NCBI GenBank assembly: GCA_046759385.1
Contig: JBHICC010000026.1
Span: 1-34,582 of the forward strand
Direction of reading: 5' to 3'
DNA length: 34,582 nt
Source of the DNA: JBHICC01 sp046759385
Lineage (GTDB): Bacteria > Pseudomonadota > Gammaproteobacteria > Acidiferrobacterales > SPGG2
The notes beneath the pieces are model-generated. The model did no database searches, was not told where the DNA came from, and saw nothing but the letters and a program-made list of their open reading frames with translations. A program made the translations under genes and the position numbers. Shown here one piece after another: positions 17,424 through 26,126 of this stretch; within the stretch, counting starts at the first letter, position 1, and each line of letters starts with the position of its first letter.

Positions 17424-18287
17424 ATGACTTCACCTACAGATAGACTCCGCACGCTCTTGGAACGCCCAGGTCTCCTTATCATGCCCGGCTGTTACGACGC
17501 CATGTCTGCCAAACTCGTAGAGGAGGCGGGTTTCGAGATCGTCTTTATGAGCGGCTTTGCCGTATCCGGTGCGCAACTTGCCATGCCGGACACGGGTTTG
17601 ATCTCTTACAGCGAGATGGTCGAACAGGGGCGGTATATTTGTAATGCCGTATCAATTCCGGTTATCGGCGATGGGGATACCGGGTTCGGCAACGCATTGA
17701 ATGTCAAGCGCACTGTCCGTGGCTATGCACAAGCAGGGTTCGCTTGCGTCATGATCGAGGACCAGGTGGCACCTAAGCGCTGCGGACATACGCAGGGTAA
17801 GGCAGTCATACCGCGCGATGAAGCGCTTATGCGTCTGCAGGCCGCGGTAGATGCACGTGACGAAGATGCCGATATCCTCATCATGGCACGCACCGACGCC
17901 CGCGCAACGGATGGCTTGGATGAAGCGCTCACCCGAGCGAAAGCGTTTGTTGATATTGGCGCGGACATAACGTTCGTGGAAGCGCCAACGTCGGAGGGGG
18001 AAATGCTGGAGTATTGCCGATCGGTGCCAGGCCCAAAAATGGCAAATCTGATCGAGCAGGGTAAGACACCGCTGCTGCTACCGGAACGGCTTGAGTCGAT
18101 CGGCTACAAGATCGCCGTCTATCCGCTGACCTTGCTGAACGCATCGATCCACGCCATGCGTGAAACATTATGCAGCCTGAAAAACGGTCAAGCACCGGAC
18201 CGACTGCTCCAGTTCGAAGAGCTCAAGACTGCAGTTGGCTTTCCACAGTACTACAAGGGCGAGGAGAAATACGCCAGCGGAAGCTGA
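17424..18287 (+). CDS. Isocitrate lyase/PEP mutase-superfamily C-C lyase
   Basis: 287-residue TIM-barrel enzyme of the isocitrate-lyase/phosphoenolpyruvate-mutase group. Metal and substrate motifs: GDGDTGFGN (82-90, Asp83/Asp85), IEDQVAPKRCGHTQGK (111-126) with the catalytic-loop cysteine Cys120 in KRCGH, and MARTDARA. KRCGH is the pattern of C-C lyases (methylisocitrate lyase, 2,3-dimethylmalate lyase, oxaloacetate decarboxylase), not of true phosphonomutases. The frame is open from 17358, but MTSPTDRLRTLLERPG at 17424 is the natural N-terminus. Located in the hydroxyacid cluster, it may cleave a substituted malate or a related product of the dehydrogenases. No methylcitrate genes are nearby. 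Confidence 0.87.
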   Translation: MTSPTDRLRTLLERPGLLIMPGCYDAMSAKLVEEAGFEIVFMSGFAVSGAQLAMPDTGLISYSEMVEQGRYICNAVSIPVIGDGDTGFGNALNVKRTVRGYAQAGFACVMIEDQVAPKRCGHTQGKAVIPRDEALMRLQAAVDARDEDADILIMARTDARATDGLDEALTRAKAFVDIGADITFVEAPTSEGEMLEYCRSVPGPKMANLIEQGKTPLLLPERLESIGYKIAVYPLTLLNASIHAMRETLCSLKNGQAPDRLLQFEELKTAVGFPQYYKGEEKYASGS

Positions 18288-18290
18288 GCG

Positions 18291-19262
18291 CTAGTGGACC
18301 GGTAGCTGCACGTCGACAAATAAGCGATCGAGTTCTTCTTGCGAGTGCGCCCGTGAAGCCGCGTCTACGAGCTCTCGCTTCAAGTGTGATGCGAATAGCT
18401 CTATGAAGTCATACATGTAGCCACGTAGAAATGCACCTCGACGAAACGCCATCATGGTCGTGCTCGGCGCGAATAGATGGCTCGCATCGAGTGAGCACAG
18501 GTCGGTATCCGTGCGTGGATCGTAGGCCATTTTCGCGACGATACCGATTCCCAGGCCAATCCTAACGTACGTTTTGATCACGTCAGCATCCATCGCTGTG
18601 AATACGACGTTTGGCTCCAACGCCGGCGTCTTGCATGTCACGCCTTCCTTAGCACCACCGTCGAAGTCGAAATCGCACGTGACGATCGGATACTCAGTCA
18701 CCTTTGCTAACGTCAGTGATTGCGCGCACAGAGGGTGTCCCTTGGGTGTAACGATGGCGCGATTCCATAGATAGCAAGGCATACTAACGAGATCCTCGAA
18801 CTGTTCGAGCGCTTCCGACGCAATTGCAAAATCGGCTGCGCCCGACGCCGCTAGCTCGGCGATCTGTATCGGGCTGCCCTGGTGCATATGCAGCGCCACT
18901 CTAGGATAACGTTCAACGAAATCTCGTATGATCGGCGGCAGTACGAAGCGCGCCTGTGTGTGCGTGGTAGCGATAGTCAGGGTGCCCGTGTCTGGTTCGC
19001 TAAACTCCTTCGCCAATTGCGGAATGCTTTCCGCCTCCTGCAGCACGCGTTCGGCCATATCGATGATGGCCTGACCTGCCGGTGTGATGCGGGTGAGTTG
19101 CTTGCCGCTGCGCTCGAATATCTGCACACCGAGCTCTTCCTCGAGCAGCTGGATCTGCTTGCTCACGCCAGGCTGTGCGGTGAAAAGGCTGTCAGCCGCA
19201 GCGGAAATGTTGAGCCCGTTACGGGCCACAGCAGCGATATAACGGAGCTGTCGTAAATTCAT
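18291..19262 (-). CDS. cysB: LysR-family regulator CysB
   Basis: 323-residue LysR-type regulator with the N-terminal winged helix-turn-helix of the CysB/Cbl subgroup: MNLRQLRYIAAVARNGLNIS, AAADSLFTAQPGVSKQIQLL, GVQIFERSGKQLTRITPAGQ. Residues from about 90 form the inducer-binding domain. CysB activates sulfate-assimilation genes when N-acetylserine or O-acetylserine signals sulfur limitation. It lies 39 bp behind the 1261-aa oxidoreductase in the same direction and may be transcribed with the sulfite-reductase genes, which supports an assimilatory sulfur role for that operon. Cbl is a less likely alternative. Confidence 0.88.
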   Translation of the reverse strand: MNLRQLRYIAAVARNGLNISAAADSLFTAQPGVSKQIQLLEEELGVQIFERSGKQLTRITPAGQAIIDMAERVLQEAESIPQLAKEFSEPDTGTLTIATTHTQARFVLPPIIRDFVERYPRVALHMHQGSPIQIAELAASGAADFAIASEALEQFEDLVSMPCYLWNRAIVTPKGHPLCAQSLTLAKVTEYPIVTCDFDFDGGAKEGVTCKTPALEPNVVFTAMDADVIKTYVRIGLGIGIVAKMAYDPRTDTDLCSLDASHLFAPSTTMMAFRRGAFLRGYMYDFIELFASHLKRELVDAASRAHSQEELDRLFVDVQLPVH

Positions 19263-19301
19263 GATAAATCTGCGCTCGCCGCAAAGAGATTCATAGCACG
19301 A

Positions 19302-22300
19302 TTAGCACGGTCGCTCGAGTAGGTAATCCAACCATCGATCCGACAGTTTCTCTTGCGTAGAGTTCTGCCGAAGTCGCTCGTGAAGGTTGGAGAAATCTAC
19401 TAGATCGAGCGACTGATCTTGGTTATAGCATGAGTACACAAAGTAAGCCTCGTTTGTATGCGGATCTACGTGTTTACACAGACATTGTGCACAAACACCC
19501 TTCATCATGCACTGCATCGGGGAATTGATCGAGCCGATAGCGACATGGTCCGGTTTTAGATAAGGCTTGAGCACGCTGTAACGTGCCTCCTTGACAGCTG
19601 CCATCATATGATCAGAGCCGATGGCGATGATGTGATCGATGCTCTGAAGCGGTATCGAGGTATCGCCAAGCTTTCCCTCAGCGTATGCCACCATAGCCTC
19701 AACGATGTTGCCCACGAAAGACTTGTCCTGCGATCGCGTCGTCGCGATTTTCTTCACATCCGGCGCCGGGTCTACCGCCCATACAATGATATCTGATGCG
19801 GCTTCGATCTCGTCGACTTTGAAAACGTCCCCCGGCCGTTTATAGCCGGTGAAGTAAACGACCTTATTGCCGGCAGCACGCATAGCCTTGCCAATGGAGA
19901 ACAACACAGCATTGCCCAATCCACCACCCGCCAAAAGCACGTTCTTACCCCTTGGCACCTCCGTCGGCGTACCGGTAACACCCATCACAACGATCGGATC
20001 TCCTGGTTGCCACAACGCACAGAGGCGCGAAGAGCTTCCCATCTCCAGAGTAATCAGTGAGATCAATCCCTTCTCTTTGTCGACCCACGCTCCTGTCAAC
20101 GCGATGCCCTCGGCCGCCAAGGTCGTGCCGTCCACAGTGGGCGCATACGTCTCATAGTTCTGCACGCGATAAAACTGGCCAGGGTGAAATTTCCTCGCCT
20201 GCATTGGCGCCTCGACTACAACCTCAATAATGGTCGGAGTTAGGCGATTGACCTCGACAACTGTGGCGCTAAGCTCGTAGCTCAGACGGTCTCTGAAGGT
20301 GACGAGGGCGCTGTCACGCTCGGTCTGCTTGGCTGGATCAAGTCCCCTAAGGTCCGATCGAAATAATTTCACGATATACGGATAACCGTCACGCGCGCTT
20401 GCCATCGCCTTTACCACGTTGCCCGCATACACAGGATGATTATCGCCATAGAAGCTAATGTACTTGCCGTTCCTTTGGTATGACGTTAGTGGTGCGGGCT
20501 TGCCGATCTTCGGCCACCGTGTGTCATGCCTGGGTTCAAGTGAGCCGTTTTCCGGCACGAGGTCGAAGCGCTGGAAGAAGTTATCTTCAAGCTCGAAGGT
20601 TCCGGGATACTCCTGCTCGTAAATAGTGTTCGGCGAAGTCCCGGCAGCAATGAGCAGACTGCGCAGCGGCACTTCAATCTCTTCACCGGTATTGATCCAT
20701 CTTCCATCTTCTTGCCGCATCTTGTCGAACTTCACGGCTTTTAAGTGATTGTACTCGTCCGCCACGGCCTCGACTGGATTCATTCCTTCCGCCCAGGCGA
20801 TCCCTTCTTCTAAGGCCTTAATGATCTCTTCGTGGTTCTGCCGATACGCGGGTGCATCTTTTAATCCCTTGCGGTAAAACAACGTGACACCGCCCCACTT
20901 CTCGATGAGTACCTGAAAGTCCGGTGTCTCTCCACGTGCCTTCGCGCGCTCTCGTTCGGTGCGTACCTCGCGGCCGTGGGCCAGGAACTCTTCCAATATC
21001 GCTCTTTCCTCCTCGTCGTAGTTGTCGAGCACCTGTTCCTCACCGCATCGCTCGACGAGCGTTTCATAACGGCGTAGCGTCTTCTCAACACGTACTGGGT
21101 AATAGGCCATCAATTCTGTCGCCGTGTCGATAGCTGTCAGGCCTCCACCGATCACCCCTGCCGGCAAGCGCATCTGCAGATTAGCTAGTGACGAGTCCTT
21201 GGAGGCGCCCGTCAGTTGCAAAGCCATGAGAAAATCTGACGCCTTGCGGATACCGCGCATGAGATTGTTCTTGATGTTAATAATCGTCGGCTTGCCAGCA
21301 CCACTGGCGATCGCGATGTGGTCGAACCCGAGGTCCCACGTATCATCGATTGTCAACGTGCCGCCAAAGCGGACGCCGTCATAGCAAGCAAACGCCTTAC
21401 GTCTCGCCAAGGTCAAATAGATCACTTTAAGGAAATTCTTATCCCAGCGCACAGTGATGCCATACTCGGCAACGCCGCCGAAGCCAGCCATAATGCGTTT
21501 GTCGAGATCCTCGTAGAGTTCCTTAAAGTCGCGGATCGGCGCCGGTATCTTGCTTGCATCGCCAGTCAGGTCGGTGGGCAACGGCTCGATCTTCAGCGCA
21601 TCGATACCCACCACAGCAAAACCTTCGTTTAGGATGTAGTGCGCCAACGTATACCCGGCGGGCCCGAGACCGACGACCAATACATTCTTGCCGTTGTAGG
21701 GTAACGCGTACGGGCGCTTAACGTTTAAGGGGTTCCAACGTGTCAGCAAACTGTAAATCTCGAATCCGTACGGCATGAAAAGTACATCGGTCAACACATT
21801 GGTTTCGATCTGGGGAATATTAACCGGCTCGGTCTTTTGATAGATGCAGCCCTTCATGCAGTCGTTGCAGATGCGATGACCGGTTCCCGGACACATCGGG
21901 TTATCGATCATGATCAAAGCAAGTGCGCCAATGTTGTCGCCCTGCTTTTTGACTACATGCATTTCGGAGATTTTTTCCTCCAGCGGACAACCTGTCTGAC
22001 TCACGCCAAGGGGGTTGACCTTGAAGGTGTCCGCTTTCTTATCGGGCATGCCCTTTGAGCAATAATCTGTGTCGGTCTGGTGGCAATAGATACAGTGGTC
22101 TATCTCATAGAGAACGTTGCGCTCGCTAAACCGCCTATCCGTCAGAGCGAAGCCGTCTCTGCGCCGACGTGTGGCTGTCGGTCCGACCAAAGCAGAATGG
22201 CCGTTGCGCTTAATAGTCTCCACTGGCACCAGCTGCTGAGAATCTGTCTTCGCCGGCACTTTGAAGCTGGCCCAGCTAGCCACGCGTTTTCTCATTTCCG

Positions 22301-23087
22301 GATCGTTAGCGGCTGCATAGCACCAACGCTCAACGTAATCTAACAACCCCTCAGCGACAGCCAGCGCTTCCTGCTGCACTAAGACCTCAGAGAACACTGT
22401 CTTGGCGGCTTTGTCGGCAGCGAGCTTGTCGCGGATCGCGGCGAGGTCACGATCGGCTTCCGCATAATCGGTGTCCTTGCCCTTTTGCAGGCGCTTGTAG
22501 TGCTCCGCCAGCCCATAAAGCGTCGCGCCCACACGTGCGACCGTATGCTCGGTGTCGGTATCGTCAGCGGTCTCGGGGAACGCTACTCGACGCAGCAAAG
22601 AAAGCGCGTCGTCCAGCTCGGTAAGGTTCCAATCAGCAACGTTGGCACGCTTATGCTTGCTGGCCGCTCGTGTGACGACGCCGTTGCGGAATCTGAATAT
22701 CGTGTCGACCTCGTCTCGGATGGCCCGCGCTTGAGCCTGGCGCACATCCTCGACCCCGAACAGCCGCGCCACAAACAGGCCCACATGCGGTGCGAGGCGA
22801 ACGAGCAGGTCCGACAGCGCCTGCGGCGACAGCTCTTCGCCCTGGGAGCTGCGGTAAGATTGGTACTGCGCAAACAACCCTTGGTCTGCTTGCCTTAGCT
22901 CTTCTTCAAAGACGTCGAGTAGATCTTTAAGGCGCTCCGGTTCGTACAGATGACGATATTCGAAGCCCTGGACGCCCAGCGGCAAAGAAAGGTGCTCTGG
23001 GCTGGGTGTCGTTGCGCCTTGAGGGATTCGCCTCATTCCGGGTTCCAATGTCTGATCCTTCAGTCCATATTCTAACTGATAGGTCAA
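19302..23087 (-). CDS. GltD/NfnB-like and PyrK/NfnA-like fused flavo-iron-sulfur oxidoreductase with novel N-terminal region
   Basis: 1261-residue soluble protein. Residues 1-320: charged, helical sequence with no recognised family. Residues 330-415: eight cysteines in two groups (332, 335, 343, 367 and 399, 407, 410, 414), suiting two 4Fe-4S clusters. Residues 468-500: FAD-binding VVGLGPAGYT. Residues 642-660: second dinucleotide site VIGGGLTAIDTA, with LLIAAGTSPN (811-820) closing a GltD-like module. Residues 925-1180: ferredoxin-reductase fold (KFHPGQFYRV 966-975; NAD-side LLAGGGLGNA 1051-1060). Cys1193, 1199, 1202 and 1220 follow a PyrK-like 2Fe-2S spacing (Cys1204 is extra). The order corresponds to NfnB then NfnA in a single chain. 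Neighbours are a siroheme reductase and cysB, so I infer that it feeds electrons from NAD(P)H to sulfite reduction. Bifurcation is only a hypothesis. Confidence 0.8.
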   Translation of the reverse strand: MTYQLEYGLKDQTLEPGMRRIPQGATTPSPEHLSLPLGVQGFEYRHLYEPERLKDLLDVFEEELRQADQGLFAQYQSYRSSQGEELSPQALSDLLVRLAPHVGLFVARLFGVEDVRQAQARAIRDEVDTIFRFRNGVVTRAASKHKRANVADWNLTELDDALSLLRRVAFPETADDTDTEHTVARVGATLYGLAEHYKRLQKGKDTDYAEADRDLAAIRDKLAADKAAKTVFSEVLVQQEALAVAEGLLDYVERWCYAAANDPEMRKRVASWASFKVPAKTDSQQLVPVETIKRNGHSALVGPTATRRRRDGFALTDRRFSERNVLYEIDHCIYCHQTDTDYCSKGMPDKKADTFKVNPLGVSQTGCPLEEKISEMHVVKKQGDNIGALALIMIDNPMCPGTGHRICNDCMKGCIYQKTEPVNIPQIETNVLTDVLFMPYGFEIYSLLTRWNPLNVKRPYALPYNGKNVLVVGLGPAGYTLAHYILNEGFAVVGIDALKIEPLPTDLTGDASKIPAPIRDFKELYEDLDKRIMAGFGGVAEYGITVRWDKNFLKVIYLTLARRKAFACYDGVRFGGTLTIDDTWDLGFDHIAIASGAGKPTIINIKNNLMRGIRKASDFLMALQLTGASKDSSLANLQMRLPAGVIGGGLTAIDTATELMAYYPVRVEKTLRRYETLVERCGEEQVLDNYDEEERAILEEFLAHGREVRTERERAKARGETPDFQVLIEKWGGVTLFYRKGLKDAPAYRQNHEEIIKALEEGIAWAEGMNPVEAVADEYNHLKAVKFDKMRQEDGRWINTGEEIEVPLRSLLIAAGTSPNTIYEQEYPGTFELEDNFFQRFDLVPENGSLEPRHDTRWPKIGKPAPLTSYQRNGKYISFYGDNHPVYAGNVVKAMASARDGYPYIVKLFRSDLRGLDPAKQTERDSALVTFRDRLSYELSATVVEVNRLTPTIIEVVVEAPMQARKFHPGQFYRVQNYETYAPTVDGTTLAAEGIALTGAWVDKEKGLISLITLEMGSSSRLCALWQPGDPIVVMGVTGTPTEVPRGKNVLLAGGGLGNAVLFSIGKAMRAAGNKVVYFTGYKRPGDVFKVDEIEAASDIIVWAVDPAPDVKKIATTRSQDKSFVGNIVEAMVAYAEGKLGDTSIPLQSIDHIIAIGSDHMMAAVKEARYSVLKPYLKPDHVAIGSINSPMQCMMKGVCAQCLCKHVDPHTNEAYFVYSCYNQDQSLDLVDFSNLHERLRQNSTQEKLSDRWLDYLLERPC

Positions 23088-23202
23088 GGTGTTAGCCGCT
23101 TCCGGGGTAAGCTAATGCACCACCGCAGCCGAAACGACCGCAACGAGGTTGAGGGCCTAGCATCAGGGCTAACGCTAGCGGGTGGGTAGCGCTTACCGCC
23201 GC

Positions 23203-23835
23203 TCAATGAGGCTTGCGGCGTATGTTCTGCAAAAGCGTCTCGATATCAGTGGGTCCAAGGTTAGCCTTGACCTGAATGGTGAGGCGTTCTCGCGGGTCTC
23301 CATTTATCTTTTCAATGTCACAAGCCGCACCGCCGTACAGGCGCGCCGCGGCTGCCGTGATGTCCTCGCGCAACACGGTCGCTGTCGCTTCATCATTTGG
23401 GGCCAGCAGCCGATCGTTGGCGATGAAACAAAACCGCCCACCATCAAAATGAAGCTTACCCTCCAGCAACATCTCCTGCTGAAGGAGCGAGCACGCCGTC
23501 AATGCTACATCAAGCGCGCCCAATATGCGCTCAGCTAGGGTCCCCGTCTGCTCGGTCTTGCGCTGATACAGCAGCCCCAGTTCGCTGCCTGCCCGGTCCA
23601 TATATAGATTTGCATCATGGGAAACTAGCAAGATGCCCGGGCCGTCTTGAACATGTTGGTAATCGGCCACATCGATCAAGATGCCCGGTAGGTTCTGTCG
23701 CCGGATCCACTCATGAAAGATCTCTATGAATTTGGCGTCATCAATCTTCGTGGGCGGGCGCGCAAAAAACTTAACGCAAAACCGCTGAAGCGTTACCGCG
23801 TTAAAAGCCTCGACAGCTGCAGCCTGCGTCGTCAT
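23203..23835 (-). CDS. Protein of unknown function coupled to sulfite/nitrite reductase
   Basis: 210 residues, family not recognised. No signal peptide or membrane segment. The sequence looks like a compact alpha/beta soluble protein: LQRFCVKFFARPPTKIDDAK near the N-terminus, GPGILLVSHDANLYMDRAGS in the middle, LLEGKLHFDGGRFCFIANDR, and an acidic-basic helical C-terminus. There is no cysteine cluster that would suit an iron-sulfur centre. The ATG overlaps the stop of the siroheme reductase gene by 4 bp (ATGA), implying translational coupling and probably a dedicated partner, chaperone or small electron-transfer or assembly factor; that role is inference. 115 bp separate it from the next gene. 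Confidence 0.75.
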   Translation of the reverse strand: MTTQAAAVEAFNAVTLQRFCVKFFARPPTKIDDAKFIEIFHEWIRRQNLPGILIDVADYQHVQDGPGILLVSHDANLYMDRAGSELGLLYQRKTEQTGTLAERILGALDVALTACSLLQQEMLLEGKLHFDGGRFCFIANDRLLAPNDEATATVLREDITAAAARLYGGAACDIEKINGDPRERLTIQVKANLGPTDIETLLQNIRRKPH

Positions 23836-26126
23836 GACGCCACCGATGTCAAAACTGGTTCCACCGCCGCCGGACGTCGTTTGCGCTGTGTTTCAAGCAT
23901 ACGTGCATGGCAAGCATAGGCGGCTTCGATAAAAAGCTGCGCCTCTTCGACGCGCTGGTGCGCAATTTCTTCGGAAGGATCGTGGTTTTGTGATTCGTAC
24001 GCCGAAAACAAATAACGCGCAAACTTATCTCCGGCATATGGATCGTAAAAAAGCTGAGTCTCGCAAAACCGTTCACGAAACTCGGTCACGATCTGTCCGG
24101 GTTCATCCGAAACGTCGGGGTTCTCATTCTTAACTAACCCCTGAGCGGCCGTGAGCATCGCTTGAAGCGCCTTGTCTCGAGCACGTCGGGCGCTCCCATT
24201 CCCATCGTCGAGGAAAAGCTGGGCCTCGAATACCTCGTTTTCCGCGGCGGCCATCCCGAAGTCGGCCAAGCTTACAACCTCGCCGGCGCATTCTCCCACA
24301 CCAATGTCGCCTATCGTGAACGCCCGCGCATCGGCCCAATCCACATAGAAGCTGGGATCGACCTCGTGTGGGGGAACGACCATAAGATCCTGCAGCATAT
24401 TCTTAACCTGCTTCTTGCCAACGCGCGACATCACTTCACTGAAGTGCTCGCCGTCGCGCCGCTCGCTCACATAGAGGTCGAGCAGTCGGTCGACTGTTTC
24501 GGGAATTCGCTTCGAGGGGACCGCGCCGATGCTGAGACCAAAATCCTTGCCATTCTCATTCCAGCGCCCGCCCAGCAGTACGCGGAAGTGCGGCACCTTG
24601 TAATTGCCAACCGTCCGGCCAACGCCGTAGAAGCCGATTTCGGCTAGGTGATGTTGGCCACAAGAATTGAAACAGCCGCTCACCTTGATGCGTAGATCTT
24701 TGACTGCTTCGTCGTACTGCAAATGCTTAGCCGCCAAGCGCTTACGTAATACGGCTGCAAGACCGCGCGAGGAGGCAATACCGAGTTTGCAGGTGTCGGT
24801 GCCTGGGCACGCAGTAACGTCGACTATACTCTCGGCGCCAGGCGCGCCCAATCCGATCGCCGAGAGATCGCGATGAAGTGCGATCAGATCAGCCTCGTGC
24901 ACCCAGCGCAGCACGATGTTCTGCTCCACAGTAGTGCGAATGGTGTCCTTTACGTAGCGCCGGCAAAACGACGCCAATTGACGCAGTTGATACGAGGTGA
25001 TATCGCCGAGAGGGAGTGTCACGGTAACCGTGGCAAAACCGGGCTGACGTTGGCGATATACGTTGGTCTTACGCCATTGCTCGAAGCCCTCTGCCGGCTC
25101 AACCGCTTCAGCTGTGCTAGGCTTTTCCAGCGGTGACTCGGCTGCGTCGTTAACAGACTGAAGCCATGCGGTCCACTTCGGATCGCTTTCGAGCACCTGA
25201 CGCTCCTCCAATACCAATCGGCGAAACTCCTCGATGCCGAGCTTAGCCACCAGAAATTTGACGCGCGCGCGTCCGCGATTGCGCTTTTCGCCGAATCGAG
25301 CAAACACCCGTGCAATCGCTTGTGCTGTCGGCAGTAGTTCTTCTTCGGGTAGGAACTCGTCGAATAGTTTCGCCTGATGGGGAATTGCGCCTAACCCCCC
25401 ACCGACATAAAACTCAAAGCCGCGTTTCTCCACGCCGTCAACAATGCGTGTCTTGGCGATTCCGCCCATATCATGCATAGACACCAGTCCGCAAGCGTGT
25501 TGGGCACAACCGGAGAACGCGATCTTAAACTTGCGGCCGAAGTCTTGGGTATCGCGATGGCCTAATAAATAGTACGCCGTCGCTTTGCTGTAGGGCGTAA
25601 CGTCGAAGACTTCGTCCCGGCACACGCCTGCGAGTGGGCAAGCGGTGACGTTGCGTACGGTATTGCCACAGGCCTCACGCGTAGTGATGCCGACAGCGGC
25701 GAGCCGTCGATGCATGTCCGGTGTGTCATCGATATGAACGAAGTGCAACTGAAAGTCCTGACGCGTCGTGACGTGTAGGATGGAATCAGAATACTCCTCC
25801 CCGAGATCGGCCAGCTCTTCCAGCTGATCCGCCGTCAACCCTCCGAACGGGATCTTGATACGCTGCATCCCGGGAGCATCCCATTTGGTGTTAGGCCCCT
25901 TCAGCAAATCGCTCGATGGGAATGCAATGTTTTGACTCCTCTCGCCGTCGTGGCGCTGGCCATTGTCATATCGCTGGCCGTACACGCCACGACGCAGGCG
26001 GATTTCGGCAAACACCTTGTCTTCGATCTTGCCTTGCTGGCGGAGTCCCATTTGCCGCTCGTACTGATCGATCTCAGTAGCGAGTTCGGGATCTATCCGT
26101 TCAGCGAGTATTTCTTTCCAGCGCAA
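23832..26126 (-). CDS. Siroheme sulfite/nitrite reductase with C-terminal extension
   Basis: 764-residue enzyme reducing sulfite to sulfide (or nitrite to ammonium) on coupled siroheme and 4Fe-4S. The cluster ligands are clear: Cys440, Cys446 (TACPGTDTC) and Cys485, Cys489 (SGCFNSCGQH), preceded by two ferredoxin-like half-domains (starting near 75 and 355). The first, normally non-catalytic, half also carries Cys163/Cys169 (TACPLAGVC) and Cys207/Cys212 (SGCAQHAC). Residues from about 585 to 764 form an extra helical C-terminal domain resembling HEPN-like helical bundles by impression. The start is TTG at 26126, with AGGGGGA six nt upstream; no in-frame ATG fits better. Context with cysB favours sulfite over nitrite. 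No cysJ-type flavoprotein is in the window. Confidence 0.88.
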   Translation of the reverse strand: MRWKEILAERIDPELATEIDQYERQMGLRQQGKIEDKVFAEIRLRRGVYGQRYDNGQRHDGERSQNIAFPSSDLLKGPNTKWDAPGMQRIKIPFGGLTADQLEELADLGEEYSDSILHVTTRQDFQLHFVHIDDTPDMHRRLAAVGITTREACGNTVRNVTACPLAGVCRDEVFDVTPYSKATAYYLLGHRDTQDFGRKFKIAFSGCAQHACGLVSMHDMGGIAKTRIVDGVEKRGFEFYVGGGLGAIPHQAKLFDEFLPEEELLPTAQAIARVFARFGEKRNRGRARVKFLVAKLGIEEFRRLVLEERQVLESDPKWTAWLQSVNDAAESPLEKPSTAEAVEPAEGFEQWRKTNVYRQRQPGFATVTVTLPLGDITSYQLRQLASFCRRYVKDTIRTTVEQNIVLRWVHEADLIALHRDLSAIGLGAPGAESIVDVTACPGTDTCKLGIASSRGLAAVLRKRLAAKHLQYDEAVKDLRIKVSGCFNSCGQHHLAEIGFYGVGRTVGNYKVPHFRVLLGGRWNENGKDFGLSIGAVPSKRIPETVDRLLDLYVSERRDGEHFSEVMSRVGKKQVKNMLQDLMVVPPHEVDPSFYVDWADARAFTIGDIGVGECAGEVVSLADFGMAAAENEVFEAQLFLDDGNGSARRARDKALQAMLTAAQGLVKNENPDVSDEPGQIVTEFRERFCETQLFYDPYAGDKFARYLFSAYESQNHDPSEEIAHQRVEEAQLFIEAAYACHARMLETQRKRRPAAVEPVLTSVAS

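Noticed and set aside
20486..22898. Several plus-strand frames of 70-137 codons inside the 1261-aa gene
   Set aside because: They are shadows of a long, motif-rich gene and have no family sequence or ribosome-binding sites.
23088..23202. Possible terminator or attenuator between the 210-aa and 1261-aa genes
   Set aside because: GGTAG/TTACC-type pairing is short and interrupted, with no U-tract; not convincing.
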